DNA from: Gordonia oryzae | GTDB lineage: Bacteria > Actinomycetota > Actinomycetes > Mycobacteriales > Mycobacteriaceae | Assembly: GCF_003797185.1 (NCBI RefSeq) | Contig: NZ_RKMH01000007.1 | Location: forward strand, 186,001-250,000 | Reading direction: 5' to 3' | DNA: 64,000 nucleotides | Shown: one piece after another, positions 18,001-25,782 of the stretch | How positions within the stretch are numbered: the stretch's first letter is position 1 | Layout: the number at the start of each line of letters is the position of its first letter | Notes under the pieces: model-generated | Databases searched by the model: none | What the model saw: only the letters and a program-made list of their open reading frames with translations | Told to the model about the DNA's origin: nothing | Position numbers and translations under genes: made by a program

Positions 18001-21000
18001 CTGCAGGATTCGGGTGAGTGCGATGGCGAAGATCATCATCTGCGCCTCGTCGAATGCCGCGGGCAGATACGCGAATCGCAGGTGGAGCCGATCCCCGCGC
18101 ACCGAGGTCGCCAGATTCAGCGGGTAGTGGGTGGAGTCGCTGACGTCCACGCCACGCACCTGTAGTCCCCCGACCGCAGTCGGCGACGCCGACGACAGGG
18201 AGGCGGTGTCCACCGGGTACGACTCGTGCACGGTCAGGGTGTCGAAGGCGATGGGAACGCCGCTATGCGCGATGATCTCGGGCAGACCGAGATGCTGGTG
18301 GTCGAGGACCGCGGTCTTGTCGTCGTGCAGGGCGCTCGCCAGGGCCGCCAGAGTGGCGTCGGGATCGACGTCGACGACCACCGGCAGCGTATTGATGAAC
18401 AAGCCGACCATGTTCTCCACGCCGGGTAGATCAGCGGGACGGCCCGACACAGTCTCCCCGAAGGTGACCACACGCGACTCCGAGAGCCGCGAGATCAGCA
18501 GCGCCCAGGCGACCTGCAGCACGGTGGCCAGGGTGGTGCCGTGTCGCCGCACCGAATCCTCCAGTGCGGCAGTGAGTTCAGCCGGAACGGTAACGATGTG
18601 TTCGGCGGGTCGGTGTGCGACGGTGGCCTCAACACCTGGCGCGACGAGGGTCGGCCCCTGCGCACGAGCCAGTCGTCGTGCCCACGCCTGCAGCCCCGCG
18701 CGATCGTCGATGCGGCCGATGTGATGTAGGAAGTCGCGGAAGTCTCCCCCGGAGCCGTCGCCGGTGTAGGCCGATCCGGTGGCATACAGCGCCATCAGGT
18801 CGGCCAGGACCAGTGGCCCCGACCAGCCGTCGAACAAGATGTGGTGGTTGGTGATCACCACATCGGTCTGATCGCCGTGACCGATCACCACCACCCGGAG
18901 CAGCGGCGGCGACGCGAGGTCGAACGGCTCGTTGCGTTCCTGCCGCGCGATCTCGGCCACCCGATTCGGTGCCGCGGCGTCGTCGGCGAGGCGCACGACC
19001 CGCCACCCGGCCCGTGCGTCGGGCGGGATCACCGCGAGGACCGCACCACTGCGGGCCCGCACGAACCCGGAGGCGAGCACCCGGTGTCGGAGCAGCAACT
19101 CGTCGGCGGCCGTGCGCAGCCGGTCGAGGTCGACGTTCCCGCCGAGCCGGAGCACCGCCTGGGTGACGTACGCATCGACGACGTCGGCTGCGGTGTCCGC
19201 AGTGCCACCCGAGGCAACCGTGGCCGGGCCGGTACCAGCGAGCACCGACTGAAAGTAGAGGCCGCGTTGCAACGGCGACAGCGGCCAGATCGCCGCTCCC
19301 GGATACCGCGCCGCCACCTCGTCGAGGTCGTCCTGGGTGGCGTGGCTGCCGGGGACGTCCGACGGTGAGAGACCCACCGGCACACCGGCGTCGACGGCTT
19401 CGGTGAGTTCGGCCAGTTCTCGCCGCCACCGCTCGGCGATGTCGGTGGCGTCGGCCTCGGAGAGCACGGCCTCGGCGAATCGCAGATCGGCGGCCAGTAC
19501 CGGACCGTTGGCACCGGTGGTGACGGCGGCATTGATGGTCAGCGGCGCCATCACCGGCATCGCCCCCGACACCGAGGACGGCAGGAACGGGGCCTCGGGT
19601 GCGGGCAGGAAGTCGGAGCCGACGCTGACCTCTCCCCCGCCGTCGGCGGCGGCCCGGTTGCCGAGGTAGTTCAGGGCGATCGTCGGCAGCGGTCGCTGCG
19701 CCAGAGGCGAATTCGCCACCGAACGCAGGTCGGCGAATCCGATGCCGTGATCGGGGATCGTCAGTCGTTGTTCCTTGGCCGACTTGACCGCGTGCACGGC
19801 GTCGGCACCCGGATCGACAAGCATCGGGATCAGGGTGGTGAACCATCCGACGGTGCGCGAGAGGTCGGCGCGACGCGGGTCCGGGCCGGACTCGAGGATG
19901 TCCTCGTGTCGGCCGTGGCCCTCGACGAGGATCGTCACCGCCTGATCGTCGGCGATACCGCGCTGCTGCTGCCAGGACCGGATCGCGCGCGACAGGGTAC
20001 CGGCGAGAACGTCGTTGACGCTGCCGCCGAATGCTTGCGGCACGGCCGTGAGCAGTGGCCCGGTGGTCGGCGCGTCGACCCGGGCGATCACCGAGCCGAC
20101 CGTGCGCAGGCGGTCCCGCTGCGGATCGGGGTCGACGCCCAGCCGGGTGGGTGTCTCCGGGATACGCGAGAGCCACAGCGCCAGTTCGGATTCCCGCGAC
20201 TCGCGCCGATCGGCCAGCGCCAGTTGCCAGGCACGCATCGACGTCGGCTCGCAGCGCACGGTCGGCGGGGTGCCGGCCGACACCGCAGCCGCAGCGGTGA
20301 GCAGGTCCTCGATGATGATCGGCCACGACACGGCGTCGACGGCCAGATGGTGGATCACCAGGACCAACCGGGCGGTGTCGGCGCCGACCACCAGCGCGGC
20401 CCGCATCACGTGCCCCGCGGCTGGATCCAGTAGCGCTGCCGCGCGGGCATGAGCGGCGCGCAGAGCACCGTCGAAATCTTCTGTGCCGGGGGCACTGTCG
20501 GTGATCACACGGTCGATGGCAGCATGCGCGTCGAACGGCTCGCCGGTCGTCAGCGCCCACCCGGATGCGCCGCGGACCAATCGCGCCGTGAGCATCGGAT
20601 GTGCCGCGCAGACCGCCGCCAACATGATCGCGAGATCGTCGACCGACAGTTCTCTCGGTGCCGCCAGCACCATCGACTGGTTGAAGTCGGCGAAGTCCTC
20701 AGGTGCGGGCGAGGTGTCGACCATCCACGAGATGATCGCGCCGAGTTCGGTCGGCCCGGTGGGTCCGCCGGGTGGGTCGGCGAGTACCGGCAGGGCGGTG
20801 GCACCGTCGGTGGCCGCGCGGGCCATCGCGCGAACGGTCTTGTGTTCGAAGATGTCTCGCGGGGTGAGCGTCAGTCCGGCGGCCTTGGCTGCCGAGGCGA
20901 GCTGGATGGACATGATGGAGTCGCCGCCGAGGGCGAAGAACGATTCGGTCACGCCGACCTCGTCACGACCGAGGAGGCCGGCCACGATCGCGGCGAGAGC

Positions 21001-24000
21001 GGTCTCGGCGGCGGTGGCCGGCGACACGCGATCGGCGGCCTCGAACACCGGCTCCGGCGCGGGCAGCGCGGCCCGGTCGAGTTTGCCACCCGGGGTGAGC
21101 GGCAACTCGGCGAGGACGACCACCTGATGCGGGATCATGTGACCGGCGAGCCGTGCACCGGCGGCGCTCACGATGCGCGCGGGGTCGATGGTGGCGCCAT
21201 CGTCGGGAACCAGGTAGGCCACCAGTCGCGATCGCCCGGAATCGTCGGCGACACCGAGGACCACCGCCGAGGCCACGTCCGACAGGTCGGTGAGAACGGA
21301 CTCGATCTCGCCGAGTTCGATGCGTTGTCCGTTGATCTTGACCTGATGGTCGGCGCGCCCGGCGAATTCGATCTGCCCGTCGCGGCGCATGCGTACCAGG
21401 TCGCCGGTGGCGTACATCCGCTGCCCGGGGACTCCGGTGAACGGATCGGCGACGAAGGACGTCGCCGTCAGGCCCGGCCGTCCCAGATAGCCGCGAGCCA
21501 ACGACTCGCCGGTCCCCAGATACAACTCGCCCACCACCCCGCGCGGCACCGGGTGCAGTCGCGCGTCGAGGACGTAGGCGGTGAATCCGCGGACCGGGTG
21601 ACCGATCGTCACCGGTCGGCCCACTTCGGAGCGGCCGGTGCTCGACCAGACCGTCGCCTCCGACGGGCCGTAGAAGTTGTACATGCGGCGGCCGGGGGCT
21701 CCGCGTCGGTCGGCACCGCATCCGTCAGCCCACCGCGCCACCAGTTCCGGTGGGCAGGCCTCGCCACCGGTGACCAGGTTGCGGATCGTGCGACCACGCT
21801 CGGCCGGGACCGTCGAGAGCACCGTCGGGGTGATCAAGGCGTCGGTCACCCGATCACGGCTCAGGATGGCACCGAGTGCATCCCCGGCGTAGGCGGCCGG
21901 GGGCGCCACCACGAGGGTGTGTCCGAGCGCAACGGACCACATCATCTCCAGTACGGAGGCGTCGAAACTCGGTGAGGCAACGTGCAGGACGCGGGTGTCG
22001 GGCGCCTGTTCGGGGGTGCCGGTGATCTCCCGGAGGGCGTCGACGAGACTCGCGATACCCCGGTTGCCGACGCCGACGGCCTTGGGGCGGCCGGTGGAGC
22101 CGGAGGTGTAGACGAGGTAGGCCAGGGTGTCCGGGCCGATCTCACCGGCACGGTCGGCCGCGGCCACCGGCGCTGCCGGAAGGGCAGGATCGGTGGCGAT
22201 CGCGACATCGATCCAGTCGCAGCCACCGGTACCCAGGCGGTGTCGGGTAGCCGCATTGGTGACGCCCAGGCGCACACCGGAATCAGCGATCATGTAGTCG
22301 ATGCGGTCCTCGGGGTAGGCCGGATCGATGGGCACGTAGGCGGCCCCGGAACGAATCACGCCGAACACCGCCACGACGGAATCGACGGAGCGCTCGAGGC
22401 CGACGGCGACCACGTCGTCGGGACGCACGCCGCGGGCGATGAGCTCACGCGCCAACCGGTGGGTGCGCTCGTCGAACTCGGTGTGCGAGAGCACCTCGCC
22501 GTCGCAGATCACCGCATCACCGGCCGAATCGAGCACCCGCGCGTCGAGGATGTCGACGAGTGGTCGGGGTGTACTGATGCCGCCGTCGGCGGCGGGCTCA
22601 AGGACGCCGGTGGAATTGCGGCTGGGACGCATCGCCGAGAGCGCGGCGTCGTCGACGACGTCGATGTCGCCGACCGCGCGCCGGGGGTCGGCGACCATGG
22701 TGGTGACCACCTGCAGCCAGGTCTGCGCACACCGGACGACGGTGTCCTCATCGAACAGCGATGTGGCATAGAGGAAGTCCGCACGCATCGGATGATCGGC
22801 GGAACGGTCGGCGACGGCGACCGTCAGATCGAACTTGGCCACCGCGTTCAGCGGTCCGAGCGGGCGTGCGGCCAATCCCGCCACCTGAACCTCAGCCTCG
22901 GCGTTTGCGTGGGCGCCGGCGGATTCATGGGTGAACGCGATCTGCACCAGCGGCGGGTAGGCGGTCGAGCGCTCGGGGGCGAGTTCGTCGATGAGGTCGT
23001 CGAATTGCACGTCGGCGTGGGCGAAGGCATCGAGGTCGGTCGAACGCACCGCCGCCACGAAGTCACCGATTGGCACTGCCGGATCGACGTCGGTGCGTAG
23101 CACGAGGGTGTTGACGAACATACCCACCAGATCGGCGAGCGCGGCGTCGGTGCGCCCGGCGATCGGCGCGCCGATCACCACGTCGGAGGTGGCGGCCAGG
23201 CGTGCCACGGTGATGGCGAGCGCCGCATGCGAGAGCATGAATGCCGTCACATCATGTTCGCGGGCAAAGGATTCGAACTTCGCCGCCACTGCGTCGTCGA
23301 CTTCGACGGAGACGACGCCCGCCGTCGTGTCGAGCACCGCGGGGCGCGGGCGGTCCATCGGCAGGTCGGTGACCGCGGGCAGCCCCGCGAGGTGGGCACG
23401 CCAGTAGGCCATCGCTGCGGCGGCCGGCGACCCGGGATCGGCGACGTCGCCGACGACCTCACGCTGCCACAGCGCGAAGTCGGCGTACTGCACCGGCAGC
23501 GGCACCGGCGCGTCGATCCCCGCACCGGTGCGGCGCAGATAGGCATTGAGCAGATCCCCGACGAACACCGGCGAGGACTCACCGTCGAAAGCGATGTGGT
23601 GCACCGTGATCACCACATCGGAATGCGCGGCGCAATCCTTTGCAGGGCGGTCCTCGCTCCGGTCGGTGCGCACCCGCACCCGGATCGGCAGTCGGCTCGA
23701 CACGTCGAACCCACCGACGGCGCTCGCGGCGAGTGCGGCCTCGTCGTCGGTGACCGCGAAGTCGAGTTCTCCTGCCGCCGCATCGATCTCGAGTATCCGC
23801 TGGTATGGACCGGCATCGTCGGACGGGTAGACGGTGCGCAGCACCTCGTGTCGTTCGAGGACGTCGAGGACGGCCAGCCGCAGGGCGTTGGTGTCGACCG
23901 CACCCTCCACCCGCAGGCCCATCGGGATGTTGTAGGCCGACGAGTCGGTGTCGAACTGGTTGATGAACCACATCCGAGACTGCGCGGTCGACAGCGGAAG

Positions 24001-25782
24001 TCGTTGCGGCCGTGGTCGTGCCGTGAGCTGTGCCCGGGTCCGCCGGCGTCCGGTCAGAGCGGCGGCGAGTCCGCGGACCGTCGGCGTGTCGAACAGATCG
24101 CGAACGGTGACGTCCGCGTCGAGCGCCTGCGCCACCCGGGCGGCGACGCGGGTCGCGGCCAGGGAGTTGCCCCCGAGGTCGAAGAACGACTCGGTCACGC
24201 TCACCCGATCGAGTCCCAGCACGTCGGCGTAGATCGCGGCGATCTCGGTCTCGGGTCCGGTCTCGGGCGCGACGATCTCACGGACCTCGATCTCCGGCCG
24301 GGGCAGCGCGCGACGGGCAACCTTGCCCGCACTGTTGCGGGGCATGACCGCCATCGGCACCCACAGGGTGGGGCGCATGTATTCCGGCAGGGCCCGCGTC
24401 AGGGTCGCCCGGACGGCGTCGAGGTCGACGTCGTCGGGACTCACATAACCGACGAGCTGCGCTCCCGCGGGAAGGTCGACGACGGCGGCGGCGGCGTGCA
24501 CGACACCGGGGGCCGATGCGAGTACCGCCTCCACCTCGCCGAGTTCCATCCGCTGACCACGCAGTTTGACCTGAAAGTCGGTGCGGCCCAAGTACTCGAT
24601 CTCGCCGGCAGAATTCCAGCGCACCAGGTCGCCGGTGCGATAGAGGCGTGTGCCGGGCGGCCCGAACGGATCGGCGACGAAGCGCTCGGCGGTGAGGGCC
24701 GAGGCACCGGCGTAGCCGCGCGCGATCTGGATTCCGCCGAGGTAGAGCTCACCGGGCACGCCGACCGGTACGAGTTGCAGCCGCGCGTCGAGCACGAACG
24801 TGGTGGTGCTCGGCACCGGGACGCCGATGGGCACGGTGGCCTCGCCGGGCAGGACGTGGTGGGCAGTGACGTCGACGGCCACCTCGGTGGGGCCGTACAG
24901 GTTGTGCAGCTCCAGCGCGGGAAGCTCGGCGAGGACGGCTTGCGCGGTGGCCGCCGCGAGCGCTTCCCCGGAGGTGAACATCGCTCGCAGCGAACACAAT
25001 TCGGACATGCGCGAGCCGAGGACGTCGACGAAGGTGGCCAGCATCGACGGCACGAAGTGGATGACCGTGACGTTCTCGGCGGTGATCAGCTCGACGAGGT
25101 GTTCGGGGTCGCCGTGCCGATCCGGCTCGGCCAGCACGAGGGTCGCGCCGACGGCGGCGGGCAGGAACAACTCCCACACCGATACGTCGAAGGTGATCGG
25201 CGTCTTCTGCAGCACGACGTCGGAGTCCTTGAAGCCGTACCACTCCCGCATCCACTCGAGCCGGTTGACGATCGCCGAGTGGGAGACCGTCACCCCCTTG
25301 GGCCGCCCGGTGGAACCGGAGGTGAACAGCGTGTAGGCGGCATCGTCGGGCCGGATCGGTGCAAGCCGTTCGGCGTCGGCGATCGGCGGGGTCGCCGGGT
25401 CGATCGGTACCGACGTGTCGACGCCGATCACCCGGATCGCTTCGGGTAGGTCGGCGATCGCCGCGGGGGACGCGCCGTCGACGACGAGGACGATCCGGGC
25501 GTCGGCGGTGTCGAGCATGTATCGCACCCGGTCAAGCGGTGCGTCGACGTCGAGGGGGACGTAGTGGCCGCCGGCCTCGACGATCGCGTGGATCGCGACG
25601 AGCATCTCCACCGAGCGTGGCATCGCCACGCCCACCGCCACATCGGGGCCGACGCCCGCGGCGATCAGCCATCGGGCGAGATCGTTGACGCGCGCCGCGA
25701 ACTCCGCGTAGGTAACCCGTCGGTCACCGCACACCACGGCCACGCCGGGCGACGCGGCACTCATCCGGACGACCTCGGTCAC
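12007..25782 (-). CDS. nonribosomal peptide synthetase, A-T-(C-A-T-E)-(C-A-T)-(C-A-T)-TE, termination protein
   Basis: This is a 4,591-residue NRPS. It starts without a C domain. The GTG at 25780-25782 (VTEVVRMSAASPGVAVV) overlaps the NRPS1 stop by 4 bases and has AGGGAG about 8 bases upstream. The open frame continues to 25932, but those extra residues match no NRPS. Approximate residues: A 1-500, T Ser near 535, C 586-1030, A 1085-1575, T 1620, E 1655-2150, C 2155-2630, A 2635-3135, T 3180, C 3225-3670, A 3695-4205, T 4248, TE 4295-4591. Catalytic motifs are intact: HHxxxDG in every C, LGGNS/AGGNS/LGGDS in the T domains, HHLAVDAVSW in E and GWSVGG in TE. The C domain after E has the HHILFDGWS form expected for a D-aminoacyl donor. 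Pocket codes in order: DVWHFSLVDK (Ser), DALLVGFVW, DPITHGQIY, DALFAGAIL. It completes and releases the peptide begun on NRPS1. Confidence 0.95.
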   Translation of the reverse strand: MTEVVRMSAASPGVAVVCGDRRVTYAEFAARVNDLARWLIAAGVGPDVAVGVAMPRSVEMLVAIHAIVEAGGHYVPLDVDAPLDRVRYMLDTADARIVLVVDGASPAAIADLPEAIRVIGVDTSVPIDPATPPIADAERLAPIRPDDAAYTLFTSGSTGRPKGVTVSHSAIVNRLEWMREWYGFKDSDVVLQKTPITFDVSVWELFLPAAVGATLVLAEPDRHGDPEHLVELITAENVTVIHFVPSMLATFVDVLGSRMSELCSLRAMFTSGEALAAATAQAVLAELPALELHNLYGPTEVAVDVTAHHVLPGEATVPIGVPVPSTTTFVLDARLQLVPVGVPGELYLGGIQIARGYAGASALTAERFVADPFGPPGTRLYRTGDLVRWNSAGEIEYLGRTDFQVKLRGQRMELGEVEAVLASAPGVVHAAAAVVDLPAGAQLVGYVSPDDVDLDAVRATLTRALPEYMRPTLWVPMAVMPRNSAGKVARRALPRPEIEVREIVAPETGPETEIAAIYADVLGLDRVSVTESFFDLGGNSLAATRVAARVAQALDADVTVRDLFDTPTVRGLAAALTGRRRTRAQLTARPRPQRLPLSTAQSRMWFINQFDTDSSAYNIPMGLRVEGAVDTNALRLAVLDVLERHEVLRTVYPSDDAGPYQRILEIDAAAGELDFAVTDDEAALAASAVGGFDVSSRLPIRVRVRTDRSEDRPAKDCAAHSDVVITVHHIAFDGESSPVFVGDLLNAYLRRTGAGIDAPVPLPVQYADFALWQREVVGDVADPGSPAAAAMAYWRAHLAGLPAVTDLPMDRPRPAVLDTTAGVVSVEVDDAVAAKFESFAREHDVTAFMLSHAALAITVARLAATSDVVIGAPIAGRTDAALADLVGMFVNTLVLRTDVDPAVPIGDFVAAVRSTDLDAFAHADVQFDDLIDELAPERSTAYPPLVQIAFTHESAGAHANAEAEVQVAGLAARPLGPLNAVAKFDLTVAVADRSADHPMRADFLYATSLFDEDTVVRCAQTWLQVVTTMVADPRRAVGDIDVVDDAALSAMRPSRNSTGVLEPAADGGISTPRPLVDILDARVLDSAGDAVICDGEVLSHTEFDERTHRLARELIARGVRPDDVVAVGLERSVDSVVAVFGVIRSGAAYVPIDPAYPEDRIDYMIADSGVRLGVTNAATRHRLGTGGCDWIDVAIATDPALPAAPVAAADRAGEIGPDTLAYLVYTSGSTGRPKAVGVGNRGIASLVDALREITGTPEQAPDTRVLHVASPSFDASVLEMMWSVALGHTLVVAPPAAYAGDALGAILSRDRVTDALITPTVLSTVPAERGRTIRNLVTGGEACPPELVARWADGCGADRRGAPGRRMYNFYGPSEATVWSSTGRSEVGRPVTIGHPVRGFTAYVLDARLHPVPRGVVGELYLGTGESLARGYLGRPGLTATSFVADPFTGVPGQRMYATGDLVRMRRDGQIEFAGRADHQVKINGQRIELGEIESVLTDLSDVASAVVLGVADDSGRSRLVAYLVPDDGATIDPARIVSAAGARLAGHMIPHQVVVLAELPLTPGGKLDRAALPAPEPVFEAADRVSPATAAETALAAIVAGLLGRDEVGVTESFFALGGDSIMSIQLASAAKAAGLTLTPRDIFEHKTVRAMARAATDGATALPVLADPPGGPTGPTELGAIISWMVDTSPAPEDFADFNQSMVLAAPRELSVDDLAIMLAAVCAAHPMLTARLVRGASGWALTTGEPFDAHAAIDRVITDSAPGTEDFDGALRAAHARAAALLDPAAGHVMRAALVVGADTARLVLVIHHLAVDAVSWPIIIEDLLTAAAAVSAGTPPTVRCEPTSMRAWQLALADRRESRESELALWLSRIPETPTRLGVDPDPQRDRLRTVGSVIARVDAPTTGPLLTAVPQAFGGSVNDVLAGTLSRAIRSWQQQRGIADDQAVTILVEGHGRHEDILESGPDPRRADLSRTVGWFTTLIPMLVDPGADAVHAVKSAKEQRLTIPDHGIGFADLRSVANSPLAQRPLPTIALNYLGNRAAADGGGEVSVGSDFLPAPEAPFLPSSVSGAMPVMAPLTINAAVTTGANGPVLAADLRFAEAVLSEADATDIAERWRRELAELTEAVDAGVPVGLSPSDVPGSHATQDDLDEVAARYPGAAIWPLSPLQRGLYFQSVLAGTGPATVASGGTADTAADVVDAYVTQAVLRLGGNVDLDRLRTAADELLLRHRVLASGFVRARSGAVLAVIPPDARAGWRVVRLADDAAAPNRVAEIARQERNEPFDLASPPLLRVVVIGHGDQTDVVITNHHILFDGWSGPLVLADLMALYATGSAYTGDGSGGDFRDFLHHIGRIDDRAGLQAWARRLARAQGPTLVAPGVEATVAHRPAEHIVTVPAELTAALEDSVRRHGTTLATVLQVAWALLISRLSESRVVTFGETVSGRPADLPGVENMVGLFINTLPVVVDVDPDATLAALASALHDDKTAVLDHQHLGLPEIIAHSGVPIAFDTLTVHESYPVDTASLSSASPTAVGGLQVRGVDVSDSTHYPLNLATSVRGDRLHLRFAYLPAAFDEAQMMIFAIALTRILQTFVDAPDTPIAEVPLVDSATATLLDDWSHGAVVPVDGDAVTDLLACRAADTPGAIAVIADERVVDYAELSTRVNILARELIASGVGPDTAVAVCIPRSVEMIVAIHAVWVAGGQFVPIDTGAPADRVRYMTDVAGAALVLVGPGPIPDGIAALPDVQTLTVDAVTAVYPGAVDSGGIAVTAGERLATVRPEHAAYTIFTSGSTGRPKGVTVSRRALSTHLAFDRDYYGFGPDDVVLQQLEYTFDPAIIEIVRPVGCGGRLVLLHPGEHRDPVLVTRRMIDHGVTSATLVPSVLGAMAEIVDDSDLAELTALRLLHTGGEALTRPVADAIGRLLPATELHNQYGPTEATIYAAVQHIRRDGHTVPIGTPLWNTTALVLDARLRPVPPGLPGELYVGGDLVARGYAGQPTLTAERFVADPYGPAGARLYRTGDQVRWNTEGELEYLGRTDFQTKLRGQRIELGEIEAVLTSAPGVVHAAATVVATPAGESLVGYLAPDTLDLDAVKATVTRTLPEFMRPTIWVLIDQMPLNAAGKISRRELPAPQQESREVVAPSTQAEQVLAEVFAGVLGVEQVSVTESFFDAGGNSLSAMRVAARAGEALGREISVRDVFEAPSIRELAALAGGRGVSGPAMVPPAPRPDRVPLSLAQQRMWFINRFDPTSPAYNVPAALALHGALDVEALHAAVLDVVARHEILRTTFPENAGVPEQLVHPVSAPVDWQIAGSRDDLGAAATTGFDVTVDFPLRARLWSANPEEHVFVLVLHHIAADGESLAPLVADLVTAYHARVAGTPPRFEPLALQFADVAVWQHRHLGSVDEPGSILHAQWGYWSHQLAGLPSVLDLPTDRVRPAVASTRGATTPFEIDGLIAERITALAQEYRATPFMVIHAALSVLLARLSASDDIAVGTPVAGRGRPELDPLIGMFVNTLVLRSDYRAQESFHGLLERIRGIDLDAYAHADIPFETLVDHLNPVRSEAFAPLTQVLLTLEQSVIAELAGESVAGGEVAGLQVRPLSIGEIPAKVDLLFSVTPAAAGHSWAGAVQYATDLFDAHRVEAMAASLVGLLDRLTAEPGTAVGDAPLLPAQQIDELVPVSGGPEAAPMVLADIFAAAVAGQRRRTAVVDPSGATLSYRDVDARSNRLARWLIARGVGAESLVALAIPRSSDLFVAIWAVAKTGGGYVPIDPGYPAERVSAMIEDSGAVLGLSIVSVGELPGEDFDWVATDHESTAAEIAAMGDASIGAEERLREVRPDNVAYVIYTSGSTGRPKGVAVSHTGLWNFARAESARLGVGDGPIVLGYASPSFDASVLEYLLAVANNGTLAYRPVDAVGGEVLQEFMIDREVTHTFLTPTTLSTLDPARLPAVECIAVGGEAVPQALQDHWSAHVRIQNAYGPTETTILTNIGEIATPGAPVRIGAPLHGVQQVVLDARLHPVPEGVVGDFYIAGCALSRGYLDRAGLTAERFVAATFGAPGTRMYRTGDLARRRRGPDGRHVIEYVGRSDDQVKLRGLRIELGEIEAELGRHHLVDAAVVIGVGADGVGADGVGESVVSALAAYVVPTDHAADQTTLIADLRAHLIRRLPAHMVPASMTVLAHLPLTPVGKLDKRALPAPQISERALEPLRNDVERAVAAAYVEVLGVDEVGAGDGFFDLGGNSLSAARVAAYLRGEHQLEIELAWLFSDATVRGLAQRITGADAATADVLITLRAEGSQPPLFCVHPAGGLAWFYGGLAPYLADRPIYGLQDPHVVGGEPSITDAHALAQRYVARMREVAPRGPYRILGWSVGGVIAHAMATRLQNEGETVDFLGVMDSVPEDQGARKQTVEPAPEATARPGAEQDGSVVVDVLGGWRDLFDLGDDVQASTPEEVTAIIRAQIEGMGLLGADQVDRIMTSFEVAPQVVLDFVPAVFLGDLQVFTATEDKDDPSTIAEGWRAYVSGKIRNVDVATHHLGMADAASLALIGPVLDAELRALDSVVEEGRRPGRSADNEVEDGTVKHD
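12010..12900 (-). other. type I thioesterase domain of NRPS2
   Basis: An alpha/beta-hydrolase domain starts at LFCVHPAGGLAWFYGGL. The nucleophile elbow GWSVGG is near 12645-12662, an Asp follows in GVMDSVPED, and the His is in VATHHLGMAD near the C-terminus. It releases the peptide by hydrolysis or macrocyclization; sequence alone does not say which. Confidence 0.9.
12950..16090 (-). other. NRPS2 last module C-A-T, code DALFAGAIL
   Basis: The C domain has HHIAADGES. The A domain has FDASVL near 14080-14098, THTFLTPTTL, AVGGEAV and AYGPTETTIL. The T domain has LGGNS near 13035-13050. A 15-bp in-frame duplication (13373-13402) lies in the A-domain C-terminal lobe. It hands the full-length peptide to the TE. 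Confidence 0.8.
13373..13402. repeat. 15-bp in-frame duplication inside NRPS2
   Basis: CCGTCAGCACCGACC is repeated directly at 13373-13387 and 13388-13402, encoding a duplicated GVGAD in GVGADGVGADGVGE. Confidence 0.85.
16140..19330 (-). other. NRPS2 module C-A-T, code DPITHGQIY
   Basis: The C domain is of the type that follows an E domain (WPLSPLQRGLYFQS, HHILFDGWS). The A domain has FDPAII in place of the usual FDxSVW (17257-17280), TLVPSVL, HTGGEAL and QYGPTEATIY. The T domain has AGGNS. This pocket matches no code I recall. Confidence 0.8.
19345..24025 (-). other. NRPS2 module C-A-T-E, code DALLVGFVW, D-residue
   Basis: The C domain (HHIAFDGES) accepts an L-donor. The A domain has FDASVL near 21955-21973 and YGPSEATVW. 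The T domain has LGGDSI near 20910-20930, the form seen here before every E domain. E shows HHLAVDAVSW and SRTVGWFTTL. The pocket is hydrophobic; I cannot assign the substrate. Confidence 0.8.
24070..25782 (-). other. NRPS2 first A-T unit, predicted Ser; completes the module begun by the terminal C domain of NRPS1
   Basis: The A domain runs from LFTSGSTGRPKGVTVSH through FDVSVW (near 25180-25198), VIHFVPSML, FTSGEAL and LYGPTEVAVDV. The eight-angstrom residues read DVWHFSLVD plus the A10 lysine, the EntF-type serine code. The T domain carries LGGNS at about 24161-24180. Confidence 0.85.
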